DNA of 64,000 nt from Corydoras sp. C115 (GCA_019802505.1 JAFMOC010000231.1:982001-1046000); one strand, 5' to 3'. Shown: positions 11,911 to 23,917, counted from the stretch's first letter. Notes: a model not told the origin generated them from the sequence alone. A program made the numbers and translations.

Positions 11911-12266
11911 CAAGGCACGGTGGCTTAGTGGTTTGGCATGTTCTCCTCTCAGCGCTAGAGATTCCCGGTTCGAATCCCCATCTGGGTGGAGTTCGCATGT
12001 TCTCCCCGTGTCCGCGTGGGTTTCCCCTGGGTTCTCTGGTTTCCTCCCACAGTCCAAACACATGGATCAAGGTCAATTGAATTCTCCAAATTGCCCCATA
12101 TAGAGTGTGTGTGTGTGTGAGTGAGTGTGTCTCCAGTGATGGATTGGTGTCCTGTCCTGGGTGCATCTGCCCAGCGCCCGAGACGTTCTCCCCTGGATGG
12201 GCATGGAGAACCCCCCCCCCCCCCCCCGCGACCCTAATAGAGGATAAAGGTGAAGATAATGGATGG
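11911..12266 (+). mobile_element. SINE copy, full length
   Basis: Head GGCACGGTGGCTTAGTGGTT, intact box B GGTTCGAATCCC, body, poly-C block and tail GATAATGGATGG. Confidence 0.85.
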
Positions 12267-12489
12267 CATTGTGAGGTTCCCTCCATCAGATGTAGATGCT
12301 GCAGGTGTTTATGTTCTGCAGAAATCCTGCTGATGTTCCTTAGTGGCAATAACATCTCTGCCCCCCCCCCACACACACACACTACTCCATCCACCCATGC
12401 CCATGACGTCACAGACAGGGGTAGTATTTCTGTGTTTACGTGGTGAACCATGCTCTGCAGAGTCTCCGGCACGTCGGCGACTTCTTTTA

Positions 12490-12815
12490 TGTAATAAGCG
12501 CTCTAATCTGCCGATCTGCGCATGCGCACACACAACATACATGCAGTCATACGTGCGCGCGGGCCGGCCCGCGTTGTTGTCAAGGGCCCGCGCTGAGCGC
12601 CGCTGATTGGCTCGGCGGCGGTGACGCACCGTGTAGTAACGACGTCATCGCCGACCAATCCCGTCGCTTAGCGACTGCGCCGGCGAGTGCGGATTGGCCG
12701 AAGCGCCGCCGGCGGGGGGAGGGGAGGGGCACATGCACGCGCTCCTCTGAGAGAAACCGGCGGGCGGCGTTTCCCTCCAAAAACCCGGAGGCAGGCCGCG
12801 CGCCGTCTGTCAACT
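12490..12815. promoter_or_regulatory. CpG-rich promoter-like region with no assigned gene
   Basis: It contains the palindromic NRF1 motif TGCGCATGCGCA (12517-12528), a CRE-like ACGTCATC near 12642, ATTGG/CCAAT boxes at about 12606, 12655 and 12693, and dense CpG from about 12550 to 12800. This combination is typical of a housekeeping promoter. The nearest genes are atxn1 (8 kb lower, minus) and fam8a1, which has its own upstream region. A distal non-coding first exon of atxn1 is the simplest explanation, but a non-coding RNA is equally possible. Confidence 0.5.
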
Positions 12816-12956
12816 GCATTACACTGGGTTCGAATCCGCAGCTCCGTTTCTCAGTTTAACAAACATAAAGGGCTCATTACGTCACCTCAGGATCCAATTT
12901 TCCCTTTACTAGACGAATTTATCCAAAAGCAACTAACGAATGAGAGAACAACACAG

Positions 12957-12991
12957 TCATCCATTATCTTCCGCTTTATCCTCTATTAGGG

Positions 12992-13050
<59 letters not shown>

Positions 13051-13353
13051 GGGGTGGTTCCCATGCCCATCCAGGGGAGAACGTTTTGGGCGCTGGGTAG
13101 ATGCACCCAGGACAGGGGGGCAATCTATCGCTGGATACACACTCACTCACACACACACTCTCTATTTGGGGCAATTCGGAGAATTCAATTGACCTTGATC
13201 CATGTTTTTGGACTGTGGGAGGAAACCGGAGAACCCGGAGGAAACCCACGTGGACATTGGGAGGACATGCAAACTCCACCCAGATGGGGATTCGAACCGG
13301 ACATCCCTAGAGCTGAGAGGAGAACATGCTAAAGCACTAAGCCAGCGTGCCGC
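12957..13353 (-). mobile_element. SINE copy with expanded GT and G tracts
   Basis: Full-length minus copy. The usual GGGTCGCGGGGG block has become a (GT)n run at about 12993-13033 followed by about 20 G. Ends GTGCCGCC. Confidence 0.82.
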
Positions 13354-13375
13354 CAAACCTGATCATTATCCAATT

Positions 13376-13690
13376 ATTCATTCATTAAAGTCATTATGTT
13401 CTGCTTAATCCTCCACTACAGTCGCTGGGTGGGGGGGGGGGTCCCCATGCCCATCCAGAGGAGAACGTTTTGGGCGCTGTGCAGATACACCCAGAACAGG
13501 GGGGCAATCTATCGCTGGACACACACAGACACACTATATGGGGCAATTTGGAGAACTCAATTGACTTGATCCATGTTTTTGGACTGTGGGAGGAAACAGA
13601 CACGGGGAGAACATGCAAACTCCACCCAGATTGGATTCGAACCTGGATCCCCAGCGCTGAGAGGAGAACATGCTAAACCACTATGCTGCA
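13376..13690 (-). mobile_element. SINE copy
   Basis: Near-complete copy with a small internal deletion after GTGGGAGGAAAC; the tRNA-like head is degraded (CTATGCTGC). Confidence 0.8.
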
Positions 13691-13702
13691 CCATTTATTT
13701 TA

Positions 13703-13990
13703 ATTCATTTATTCTTAATCCTCTACTAGGATCACAGGGAGGGGGGGGCTCCAGGGGGGTTCCCCATGCCCATCCAGGGGAGAACATTTTGACCGCAGAT
13801 ACACTCAGGACAGGAGGACAATCTATCACTGGACACACACTCACTCACACAGACACACTCTACATGGGGCAATTTGGAGCAGCCAATTCACATTGAATCC
13901 ATGTTTTTGGACTGTGGAAGAAAACCGGAGAACCCAGAGGAAGCCCACATGGACACGGGGAGAACATGCAAACTCCACCCAGGTCGGGAA
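13703..13990 (-). mobile_element. SINE copy, head lost
   Basis: Tail and body are present up to AACTCCACCCAGG; the tRNA-like head is missing. Confidence 0.75.
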
Positions 13991-15085
13991 TTTGGAAGTC
14001 TACAATCTAGAATCATTAGAATTGTTTAACCCATGAATTGTTTCACCACAACCCTCAATTTTGACTATCCCGTCATCTGTACGAGATCAATTAGCTCCGT
14101 AACTATAGTAATATTTACATTAACGGTTTATTATGAATTATGATCAATAAATCAAGAGAAATGTAACAGATAGATAGAATCTCTATAAACAATAAACAAT
14201 GAGATAATGCGAACTGAGATCGTTGTAGGGCAGGATGAAATCTTTGGGACACCTACTCCCTCTAGTGGTGACTTACGGTACATCAAGCCGTTTGCGGTCT
14301 AATCAGAGACATTCGAATGTAGTAACAGAATTCGTAGATTATTAATAATTAATTATGTTTAAATAATAATGAGATAATAATGAGACATCAAATAATCTGT
14401 ATGAAAAAAATATATATAAGAACAATTTTATTAAATTCTTGAAACCAGGGTCTTCCACTACAGCATATGAAGCATCAAGGATCACTTTTTGCGGCTTTAC
14501 TGTTATTTAATTTTTTTAAAAATATATTCTATTCTTAGAGATGTCGCTATGTAGTGTAACGCTAAATAGTAACATAAATAACAGTAAATAGTCTCTTTAA
14601 GACTCGGATGCCTGGATGAAGTGAGGATGCATCTGATGGGAGACGCTTCCTTTATTAATTGGAATAATCTTATTATGACGTCAATCAATATGTCTTATTA
14701 TGACGTCATTTCAACATTTTATTTACATGTTACATATTATTGTTTTTTTCTAACGCGAAAGGGGGATTTAACTGTAGGTATGCGCTATGATGGAATGTTT
14801 TGATATTGGTAGAACAATCCGACAGATATAGTTATAAAAATGTGTTGCTTACGTCACGAGAGGAAAAATTAGGTAAACGGTAGGACAATTTGCGCCATAT
14901 ACAGTATGTTACTAAATTTCTGTAGGTTTAAAAGTGTTTAATAGCATAGGAACTGTTTATACGTTATATAAACATATAAATAATAAAATAATCTGTGACG
15001 TAAACGCCGCGATAGGGATAACTGTACATACTTCAACTTTTACTTAAGTAATTACGTTACAATATACTAATTATTTTACAATATA

Positions 15086-15158
<73 letters not shown>

Positions 15159-15735
15159 CAAGTAGAAATATAAAAGTACATTACATGCACCTAATAAATA
15201 AAATAATTTATTTAAAAATCACTTCTAATTACATTATAACTATAGTATATTTTTTAATCAGACATATCTGTATATTAATAGGCCTTGACATTTTAATTAA
15301 ATGTTCTGATGTGCAAAACAATTAACCAAAGCAGTGGGTAAATGGTGTGGTTGCCAATGTTGTGATTATTAGTATCGAACAATATTCTACATGTTAGGAC
15401 ATGACGTCATCAGTCTCTCAGCGTAATGCTTTATAGAAGAGGACAGCATTCAAATCCAATTAAAAGTCAGCTAATTAATATCGTAACGTGTTTAAAGCGT
15501 CCTTCCTCCCGTGAGCCTTACATTTTAACATTAACTAGCAGATTCAATTAAAGATTAGAAGGCTGAACAAGAGTTACGTTTAAAACTCAGAAAACTCAAG
15601 TGTAATATAGCACAACTCGTCAGAACACCGGCTAAAGTAAAATAAAATAATATATAATATTAAATGTAAGATGCATTACCGCTCACTTACTTTGATCATC
15701 GGTTTTAAATTTGAATTCTTAACAAAACATCTCCT
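13991..15735. other. AT-rich unassigned stretch with long (TA)n
   Basis: No gene recognised on either strand. A (TA)n run of about 65 bp lies at 15086-15152. A short inverted pair of TTATGACGTCA motifs lies at about 14670-14710. The rest looks unconstrained. Confidence 0.4.
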
Positions 15736-15905
15736 TCACCATGACGCGTTTGTTGAGCCGCGTGGGTGAACATTGATTGGTCAATACCTGTCACCCAACC
15801 AATCACGAGTTCGCTCCGCTCCCTACCTCCCGCCTTCCCCGTTTAACATCCAATAGGTTTCCGATTTGAGCTTCAATGGCTGCATGAACGGTATAAAACG
15901 ATTTA
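15736..15905 (+). promoter_or_regulatory. CCAAT/TATA promoter-like stretch cut off by a SINE
   Basis: Three CCAAT boxes (inverted ATTGG near 15776, CCAAT near 15798 and 15850) precede a TATA box GTATAAAACG at about 15891-15900. The spacing resembles replication-type histone gene promoters. Directly after it, at about 15909, SINE sequence begins, so no downstream gene is visible. This could be a relic promoter or one driving a non-coding RNA. Confidence 0.35.
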
Positions 15906-18300
15906 AGATACACCCAGGACAGGACGCCAATCTATCACTGGGCACACACTCACGCACACTCTATATGGGGCAATTTGGAGAACTCAATTGACCTTGATCC
16001 ATGTTTTTGGATTGTGGGAGGAAACCGGAGAACCCGGAGGAAACCCACGCAGAGAAGGGGAGAACATGCAAACTCCACCCAGATTTACATTTACATTACA
16101 TTTACATTTAGTCATTTAGCAGATGCTTTTATCCAAAGCGACTTACAAATGAGAACACCACAAGTCAGAAGCCATGGAGAAAACCAACTATACTGTAAAT
16201 TCATTAAACCTGATTGTTATTCGATGCTGCGCCCCCCCTCCCCCCCCTTTTTTAATTTTTTTATTTTTTATTTTTACAACAGGTATTTGTTAAAGAGATG
16301 CGTCCTAAGTAGTTTCTTAAAACTGTTTAGTGATTCTGCCTTACGGACAGAGTTGGGAAGATCGTTCCACCATTTTGCAGTGGTGAACGCCACGGAGTGA
16401 GAATTAGCTCCTCGAGGAGGTGGAACCGCCAGGCGACAATCATCACTGGAGCGAAGTGAACGAGTCGGAGTGTATTTTGAAAAGATAGAGTGAAGGTAAG
16501 AGGGGACAGATCCAGAAATGGTTCTGTATGCCAGAGTCAGTGACTTGTACTGAATGCGATCAGCTACAGGAAGCCAATGGAGGGAAGTGAGTAATGGAGT
16601 GACATGAGTTCGCTTGGGCTGGTTAAACACGAGTCGGGCTGCAGAGTTTTGAATTAGTTGAAGAGGTCTGATTGTGGAAGCTGGGATACCGGCAAGTAGT
16701 GCATTACAATAATCAAGCCGGGATAACACTAGGGCTTGAACAAGCAGTTGGGTAGCATGTTCAGTCAAAAAGGGTCTGATCTTCCTTATGTTGTAAAGAA
16801 GGAATCTACAAGAACGGGCGGTTTTGATCACATGATCAGAGAGTTTAAGGTGGGAGTCTATTGTGAACCCAAGATTCCGGACCGAATCGGTTGGGGAGAT
16901 TGTGGAGCCATCAATTTGGAAGGTCAGGTTGTGATGGATTGAAGGTTTAGCTGGGATAATGAGAAGCTCTGTTTTTTCTAAGTTTAATTTGAGATGACGG
17001 GCCTTCATCCAGACAGATATGTCGGTGAGGCATGCAGATACCCGATTTGAGATGGTGGTGTCATCAGGGGCAAAAGACAGATGAAGTTGAGTGTCATCAG
17101 CATAGCAGTGGTAAGAGAACTCATGCGCCTGGATGACTGTGCTCAGTGATGTCATGTAAAGAGAGAAGAGGAGAGGACCAAGTACAGAGCCCTGAGGCAC
17201 ACCAGTGCGTACTTGGTGAGAGTTAGAGATCTCCTCATTCCATGACACTTTGAAGGTCCTTCCTGTGAGATAGGATCGGTGTCATATCAGAAAAGCCTAA
17301 TTCAGCTAGAGTGGACAGTAGAATCTGATGATTTACTGTATCAAAAGCTGCAGAAAGGTCTAACAAAACGAGGACCGAGGATTGAGATTTGGCTTTGGCA
17401 GATTTAAGTGAGTCAATTACAGAGAGCAATGCTGTCTCCGTGGCGTGACCACATCTAAAACCGGATTGATTGGGATCAAGGAGATTATTCTGATTAAGAA
17501 ATTTGGAGACCTGTGTGGATACCACCCGTTCAAGTGTTTTAGACAGGAAAGGTAAAAGAGAAACAGGTCTGTAGCTCTCGACCAAATTTGGGTTGAGCGT
17601 AGGTTTTTTGAGTAGGGGTTTGACTATGGCCTGTTTGAAACAAATTGGAAAAGTCCCAGACGTGATAGAGGAGTTAATGATGTGTGTGAGAGCTGGTGTG
17701 ATGGAGGAGGCGATGGATTGAAGAAGGTGGGATGGGATGGAATCAAGGGGGCAAGTAGTTGGGTTACTGGCAAGAAGAATTTTGCAGATGTCAGATTCTG
17801 TGACAGGGGAGGAGGAGAGGGTTGGAAGGCTGGATGTGTGAGATGTAGTGTTGTGGAAATGGTGAGTATGAAAGAGTTTGCTGATGCCCTCAATCTTTTC
17901 TGTGAAAAAAGTTGCAAAGACATCAGCTGACAGAGAAGTGTTAGGAGGAGGAGAGGGAGGAGTTAGTAGGGAGTTGAAAGTACTGAATAAGGTGCGGGCA
18001 TCTGAGATGCATGTTACCTTGGACTGGAAGAACAAGGATTTAGCAGCAGTTACATCCTTCGAGAAAGTGGCAAGTGAGGACTGGTATGTTTCTAAGTCTG
18101 AAGACAGACCAGACTTACGCCATTTTCTTTCGGCGGAATGAAGAGAAGTATGTTGCTTCCGAAGCGTCTCCGTGAGCCAGGGACTGGACTGAGAACTATG
18201 TGTTTTCCTGGAGGATTTTGGACAGACCTGACCAAAACATGAAGCCAAGGTGGAGCAGAATGTGCTTAATGCAGATTGGGATTCGAACCGGGAATCCCTA

Positions 18301-18301
<1 letters not shown>
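15906..18301 (-). mobile_element. SINE copy split by an L2 insertion
   Basis: The SINE parts are 15906-16085 and 18272-18301; they join at CACCCAGATT|GGGATTCG in the family consensus. The 6-bp sequence CAGATT is present at both junctions (16080-16085 and 18272-18277), consistent with a short target duplication. Confidence 0.78.
16086..18271 (-). mobile_element. L2-clade LINE, 5'-truncated, reverse transcriptase with frame break
   Basis: Minus-strand element. The 3' tail lies at 16086-16150 (TTACATTTACATT, AAGCGACTTACAAATG). Two reading frames encode most of a reverse transcriptase: 18270-17235 (motifs SPWLTETLR, SGFRCGHATETALL, DLSAAFDTVNH) and 17248-16274 (GVPQGSVLGP, the catalytic YADD, HLKLNLEKTE, HWLPVADRIQYKSL, WWNDLPNSVRKAES). 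The frames are broken where the GFSDM region meets the TGRTFKVSW region, at about 17248-17290, by a small deletion or frameshift. The 5' part with the endonuclease is missing. The element is therefore dead but relatively young, as long frames survive. Confidence 0.88.

Positions 18302-18302
<1 letters not shown>

Positions 18303-18342
<40 letters not shown>
18303..18342. repeat. (TA)n microsatellite
   Basis: Pure TA run between two SINE segments. Confidence 0.9.
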
Positions 18343-18345
<3 letters not shown>

Positions 18346-18660
18346 ATTATCCTATATTATGGTCGCGGGGGGGTTCCCCATGTCCATCCAGGGGAGAACA
18401 TTTTGGGTGCTGGGCAGATACACCCAGGACAGGACGCCAATCCATCACTGGGCACACACTCACTCACACAGACACACTCTATATGGGGCAATTTGGAGAA
18501 CTTGATTGACCCTGATCCATGTTTTTGGACTGTGGGAGGAAACCGGAGAACCCGGAGGAAACCCACACAGACACGGGAGAACATGCAATTCCACCTAGAT
18601 TGGGATTCAAACCAGGAATTCCTAGAGAGGAGAACATGCTAAACCACTAGGCTACCATGC

Positions 18661-18662
<2 letters not shown>
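18343..18662 (-). mobile_element. SINE copy
   Basis: Near full-length minus copy flanked on both sides by (TA)n runs (18303-18342 and 18664-18719), suggesting insertion into a TA microsatellite or use of TA as target. Confidence 0.82.
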
Positions 18663-18663
<1 letters not shown>

Positions 18664-18731
<68 letters not shown>

Positions 18732-18732
18732 T
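18664..18732. repeat. (TA)n(CA)n microsatellite
   Basis: TA run followed by a short ACAC run. Confidence 0.9.
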
Positions 18733-18805
18733 ACATTTCATGTATTGAGACAGAATGGCATTATGACATCACAGTGACTCCTGAGTCCCAAAACCTCGAT
18801 TTGTT

Positions 18806-18811
18806 TTTATT
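18806..18811 (-). terminator. candidate polyadenylation signal of fam8a1
   Basis: AATAAA on the minus strand, about 185 bases after the fam8a1 stop codon. Confidence 0.45.
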
Positions 18812-18994
18812 CCGGTTTAATAATAAATTACATTTTTCATGATGAAGCGGCTCAGAGTAGAAAACCTTGCGCCTCATCCTGTACACGGAGTGAAAACGAC
18901 CGACAGCATCTCCTGAAGTACCAGCAGGACCGTGCTTCGGTTCCTCCTCCTGCAGACCCCCCCCCCCCCCGAGTCAGCGGTTCAGGAACCGAGG

Positions 18995-19486
18995 TCACCT
19001 GAGTCTGGTTCTCTTCACGACTATGGTTCCTGCGACGATGTCGTACACAGTCCTGTTGTGCTGGAAGAAGAGCAGCGTGATGAACGCCGGGAAGAAGAAG
19101 GCGATGGAGAAGTTCTTGTTTAAGGCGCGAATGGTAGACCTGAGACGAGAGACAACCGGGATAGGTCAGTTCCAAGTGCCACCGCAGAGGCTTGAAGCGT
19201 TACGGAAGATCCAGAACTTACGCCGAGAGACTGACGTTAGTCGCTGGAACCACGCGAACCCTGCTGGGCTGCACCAGGACTGAGGTGTTGCACGTCACCA
19301 CCCGAAGACCAAACAGGAACTTCCCGGGCGTGGCGCCTCCGGCCCCCCAAATACAAATGATCTACAACATCAGAAGAACGAGCACATGCTCCGGTAAACC
19401 GGAACCCTGATCAGATTCAGGTTTAATATCAGAGAAGAAATGTGCAATTGGCAGGTGGAGAGAAGATCAAGAAAGAGTGAAGGAAA

Positions 19487-19522
<36 letters not shown>

Positions 19523-20467
19523 GAAGAAAAGACAAGAGAGAGACAAAAGTAAAGAGAGTGAGAGACGAAAAGAGAAGAAAGAAAGTAAAAGAACAAAAGA
19601 TTAAAATAAGATTAAGTTTAAGATATAAGATATTGCATATGTGCAACGAAATTTGAGCAGCAAAGAAAAAAAAAAAAGAAAAGAGAGAAGAGGGAAAAAA
19701 AGTATAAGAAGAAAAGACAGAAGTCAGAAGAGAAGAAAGTAAGACAGTGGAGAAAAAAAAGGAGAGCGAAAGAGGAAAGAAAAAGAGAGAGAAGGAAAGA
19801 CAGAGCACGAAAAAAAAGAGTTAGAGGAAAAAACATAAGACGAGAGAGAGAGAAAAAAAGAAAGATAATATAAAAGAGAAAGAAAAAATAAAAGAGATAA
19901 AAGAGAAAGAAAGATAAAATAAATGAGTAGAGGAAAAAAAGAGAGTGAAAGAGGAAAGAAAAAGAGAGAGAGAGAAGGAAAGACAGAGCAAGAAAAAAAA
20001 TGAGTTAGAGGAAAAGACATAAGACGAGAGAGAGAGAAAAAAAAGAAAGAAGTCAGAAAAGCGGAAAATAAAAGAGAAGAGGAAAAAAAAGAGCGAAAAG
20101 GTAAAGAAAAAGCGAGAGAGAGATGACAAGAGAGAGAGAGGAAAAGACAGAGCACGAAAAAAAGTTAAAGGAAAAAACATAAGACGAGAGAGAGCGAGAG
20201 AAAAAAAAAGAAAGAAGTCAGAAGAGAGGAAAATAAATGAAAAAGAGAGTGAAAGAGGAAAGAAAAAGAGAGAGAAGAAAAGACAGAGCAAGAAAAAAAA
20301 AAGAGTTAGAGGAAAAAACATAAGACGAGAGAGAAAAAAAAAGAAGGAAGTCAGAAGAGAAGAAAATAAAAGAGTAGAGGAAAAAAAGAGATCGAAAGAG
20401 GAAAGAAAAGGAGAGAGAAGAAAAAAGGAAAGAAATAAGTGGTAGAAAGAAAAAAGAAAGAGACAAA

Positions 20468-20501
<34 letters not shown>

Positions 20502-23384
20502 CTGTGGTGTGTGTTCTGTGTTCTGTGTTTTCAGATCTCTGGTCTTCACTTCATTCTGCTTCCTCAGTGGCCTGACACCTCGAGTCCTATCCCAGCTGCG
20601 TGGGGGGGGGGGTGGTACTGACCTCATAGAAACAGACCAGGATCCGGTAGACGAGCGCCACCAGCATCATCTTCTGCAGCTCCTCCATGGAGGTGTCCTC
20701 ATCGATCTCCTCCACGATGAAGTGCAGCGCAAACTTGGACAGGTCCCTACGGAGGGGTCAACAAAGTGCACTAGAAATACGCTTTAACTAAGGGACAAAC
20801 ACACACACGGGTGGGAGAACATGCCAAACTCTCAGTACTAAAAGGTGCCTTTCTGACTCACGTCATGCCGCTCAGGTGAATGATGCCGAGGATGATGGTG
20901 GCTTTGATGAAGAAGAGGATTAAGAAGTCAACCATCTCAGCCAGGAACCGGTGGAGCGGCGAGGCCATCAGATACTCACGGCCTGATTCCAAAACAAACA
21001 CAAAGGGGACGAGAACTTAGAACCTCAAACAGCGGGGTGACCACCTGAAAGCACCTGCCACCCGATGGGAGGGGCAAGGAGGGCCTCAAAACCAATAAGC
21101 AACAAGTAGTAGATTAATATCCCATGAGGTTAGAATCACAAGTGGGTGTTCCAATACATGACACACCCACAAAATGACACGCCCACCAGATGACACACCC
21201 ACCACATGACACACCCACCACATGGCACGCCCACTATGTTTAGAGTTAGGATTGAGTGTTTCACTAAATTACACGCCCACTACATGACACGCCCACTGTG
21301 GTAAAAGTATGAACAAGGAAGGATACGCCCACTACATGACACGCCCACTACATGACATGCCCACTGTTGTAAAGGTATGAACAAGGAAGGATACGCCCAC
21401 TATATGACACGCCCACTTTAGTTAAGGTTCGGGTGTTTCACTACCTGACACGCCCACTACATGACATGGCTACTATAGAGTCAGCAGTGGGTGTGTCACT
21501 GAATGACACGCCCACTATATGACACGCCCGCTGTAGTAAAGGTAAGAACAAGGAAGGACACACCCACTATATGACATGCCCACTACATGACACGCCCACT
21601 TTAGTTAAGGTTCGGGTGATTCACTACCTGACACGCCCACTACATGACATGGCTACTATAGAGTCAGGAGTGGGTGTGTCACTGAATGACACGCCCACTA
21701 CATGACACGCCCACTGTAGTAATGGTAAGAACAAGGAAGGACACACCCACTATATGACATGCCCACTACATGACACGCCCACTATGTTTAGGTTTAGAGT
21801 CAGCAGTAGGTGTTTCACTAAATTACACGCCCACTGTGGTAAAGGTATGAACAAGGAAGAACACGCCCACTACATGACACGCCCACTACATGACACGCCC
21901 ACTTTAGTTAAGGTTCGGGTGATTCACTACCTGACACGCCCACTACATGACATGGCTACTATAGAGTCAGGAGTGGGTGTGTCACTGAATGACGCCCACT
22001 ACATGACACGCCCACTGTAGTAATGGTAAGAACAAGGAAGGACACACCCACTATATGACATGCCCACTACATGACACGCCCACTATGTTTAGGTTTAGGG
22101 TCAGCAGTAGGTGTTTCACTAAATTACACGCCCACTGTGGTAAAGGTATGAACAAGGAAGAACACGCCCACTACATGACACGCCCACTTTAGTTAAGGTT
22201 CGGGTGTTTCACTACCTGACACGCCCACTACATGACATGCCTACTATAGAGTCAGGAGTGGGTGTGTCACTGAATGACACGCCCACTATATGACACGCCC
22301 ACTGTAGTAAAGGTATGAACAAGGAAGAACACGCCCACTACATGACACGCCCACTACATGACACGCCCACTATGTTTAGGTTTAGTCAGCAGTAGGTGGT
22401 TCACTAAATTACACGCCCTCTATGGTAAAGGTATGAACAAGGAAGGACACGCCCACTACATGACACGCCCACTACATGACACGCCCACTTTAGTTAAGGT
22501 TCAGGTGTTTCACTACCTGACACGCCCATTACATGACATGGCTACTATAGAGTCAGGAGTGGGTGTGTCACTGAATGACACGCCCATTACATGACACACC
22601 CACTGTAGTAAAGGTAAGAACAAGGAAGCACACACCCACAATATGACACGCCCACAACACGACACGCCCACTTCAGTTAAGGTGTTTCACTACCTGACAC
22701 GCCCACTACATGAAACGTTGCCTATATGACGCGCCATTTAGTGGGCGTGTCATATAGTGGGCGTGTCTTAGGGAAACACCCAGTCCTAACTCTAAGCTAA
22801 CTCTGGATCGGTTATAAAGTTCTTTATTAATCATTATAACCTTTAAAATCGCGTGTAAAGTTTCGAAAGATGATTTAAAACTTTCTAACCGATCGCGGCT
22901 GAACTGCACAGCGGGCTCTATGACGCGTACCTGGCTGCTGGACGTTCCCATTCTGCAGCGCGGGCGGGGGGGCGCCGTCATTCGGACGCTGCCCGTTCGC
23001 CTGCCCCTCTCCCGGGCTGGCGTTGCCGGCGGCCGCGGGGGCGACGGTGGCGGCCAGCGACGCGCCGTGAGAAAGCTGGACGGCGGACAAGTGTCCGAGC
23101 CAATGGCGCAGCTCCGGGTTCGAGCCGTCCGCCCCCCACGCCGGCGGTGCCGGGGTCCCGGCTGCGGGCTGTGCTGGAAAGCACGGAGGTAAAGGACACG
23201 GCCAGCTCTGCCAGCCGACGTAGCCGCAGTAATACTGCCACATCCACTCCTGAAGACGCTCGCAGTACTGCGTGGTGGACACGGGCCCGCCGGCGGCGCG
23301 CCGCCCGTCCGTTAGCCTCATATCGGCCTTATTGCGGGGCAGTCGCTCTTCCTGTTCGTCTTCCCTGCCCTCAGAATCCGCCAT
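18995..23384 (-). CDS. fam8a1: FAM8A1, RDD-domain membrane protein of the HRD1 complex
   Basis: Five coding exons: 23384-22931, 20982-20862, 20746-20623, 19361-19222 and 19139-18995, all with GT-AG borders, total 984 bases including stop, 327 aa (human 413). Exon 1 starts MADSEGRED and carries the conserved block TTQYCERLQEWMWQYYCGY, followed by an Ala/Pro-rich linker. Exons 2-5 form the RDD domain: GREYLMASPLHRFLAEMVDF opens the first membrane segment, EEIDEDTSMEELQKMM is the conserved acidic loop, then VALVYRILVCFYE, GAGGATPGKFLFGLRVV, and the end LFFQHNRTVYDIVAGTIVVK. In mammals FAM8A1 is an ER membrane cofactor that helps assemble the HRD1 ubiquitin ligase in ERAD. The introns hold a polypurine array and a CACGCCCAC minisatellite. 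The shorter N-terminus is normal variation. Confidence 0.95.
19476..20505. repeat. about 1 kb polypurine (GA/A-rich) tandem array in a fam8a1 intron
   Basis: The plus strand is almost entirely A and G. Besides GAAA and GA runs there is a longer period: the motif ACATAAGACGAGAGAG recurs at about 19828, 20019, 20177 and 20318, a loose period of 140-190 bp. The antisense strand gives long Ser/Leu/Phe reading frames that are artefacts of the composition. Confidence 0.9.
21140..22770. repeat. CACGCCCAC minisatellite in fam8a1 intron 1
   Basis: The core CTACATGACACGCCCA recurs many times, joined by spacers such as GTAGTAAAGGTAAGAACAAG and CTATAGAGTCAGGAGTGGG. A higher-order unit exists: the phrase TTCACTACCTGACACGCCCA recurs near 21432, 21620, 21925, 22208 and 22509, about 180-305 bp apart. 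The same core fills 25.69-26.23 kb. Confidence 0.92.
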
Positions 23385-23560
23385 AACGCCTGCAGGCTGC
23401 TGCGCGGTCGCATCCCAAATGCCTTCACCCTGTAGGCCGAGTGCCCTTATTGTCTGCGCATGTGCAGCGCCGTGTAGTGTGCCTACGCCATGCGCACGGC
23501 GCTGTTTGAAACGCGTCCCCTCACCCAACCACATAGAGGGCGCTATTTAGTCCATGTATT
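23385..23560 (-). promoter_or_regulatory. fam8a1 promoter region
   Basis: CpG-containing stretch directly upstream of the ATG with an NRF1-like motif TGCGCATGTGCA at 23454-23465 and CATGCGCACGGCGC near 23489. No TATA box is seen. The start site is not visible. Confidence 0.5.
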
Positions 23561-23917
23561 CAAATAATGAAAATATCAAATTACTCCCAAAAGTTAGTCC
23601 GTGTTTACAGAACACAGTGTGTAACGGCATAATTAGGCACATACTAATTACATACTAATTAATAGAGTGCTTAAAAGGTTCACAAATGGAAGGCCGCTTG
23701 ATTCACTAGACGCTGTTTTCTATCTTCGAGCTTCTCTAACTGTATTCAAGATTCCAAAATTTTATTATTAAAATCACATGCGGTACATGAGATAAGAACC
23801 CCGATTACCCTGTTATTTTAAAGTTATAATTTAAATTTAAACTTTAAAGAATGAGATTTTTTTTAATACAGTATATAGATATGTGAAATATAATAATATA
23901 CAACTACAAATATAAAT
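23561..23917. other. AT-rich spacer
   Basis: No gene or repeat recognised. Confidence 0.3.

Noticed and set aside
11911..12000. tRNA gene from box A and box B motifs
   Set aside because: The motifs occur in dozens of identical contexts fused to a SINE body. No cloverleaf was established, so they are SINE heads.
19467..20627. Long minus-strand frames rich in Ser, Leu and Phe
   Set aside because: They are the antisense of a polypurine array in a fam8a1 intron, overlap one another in several frames and have no domain.
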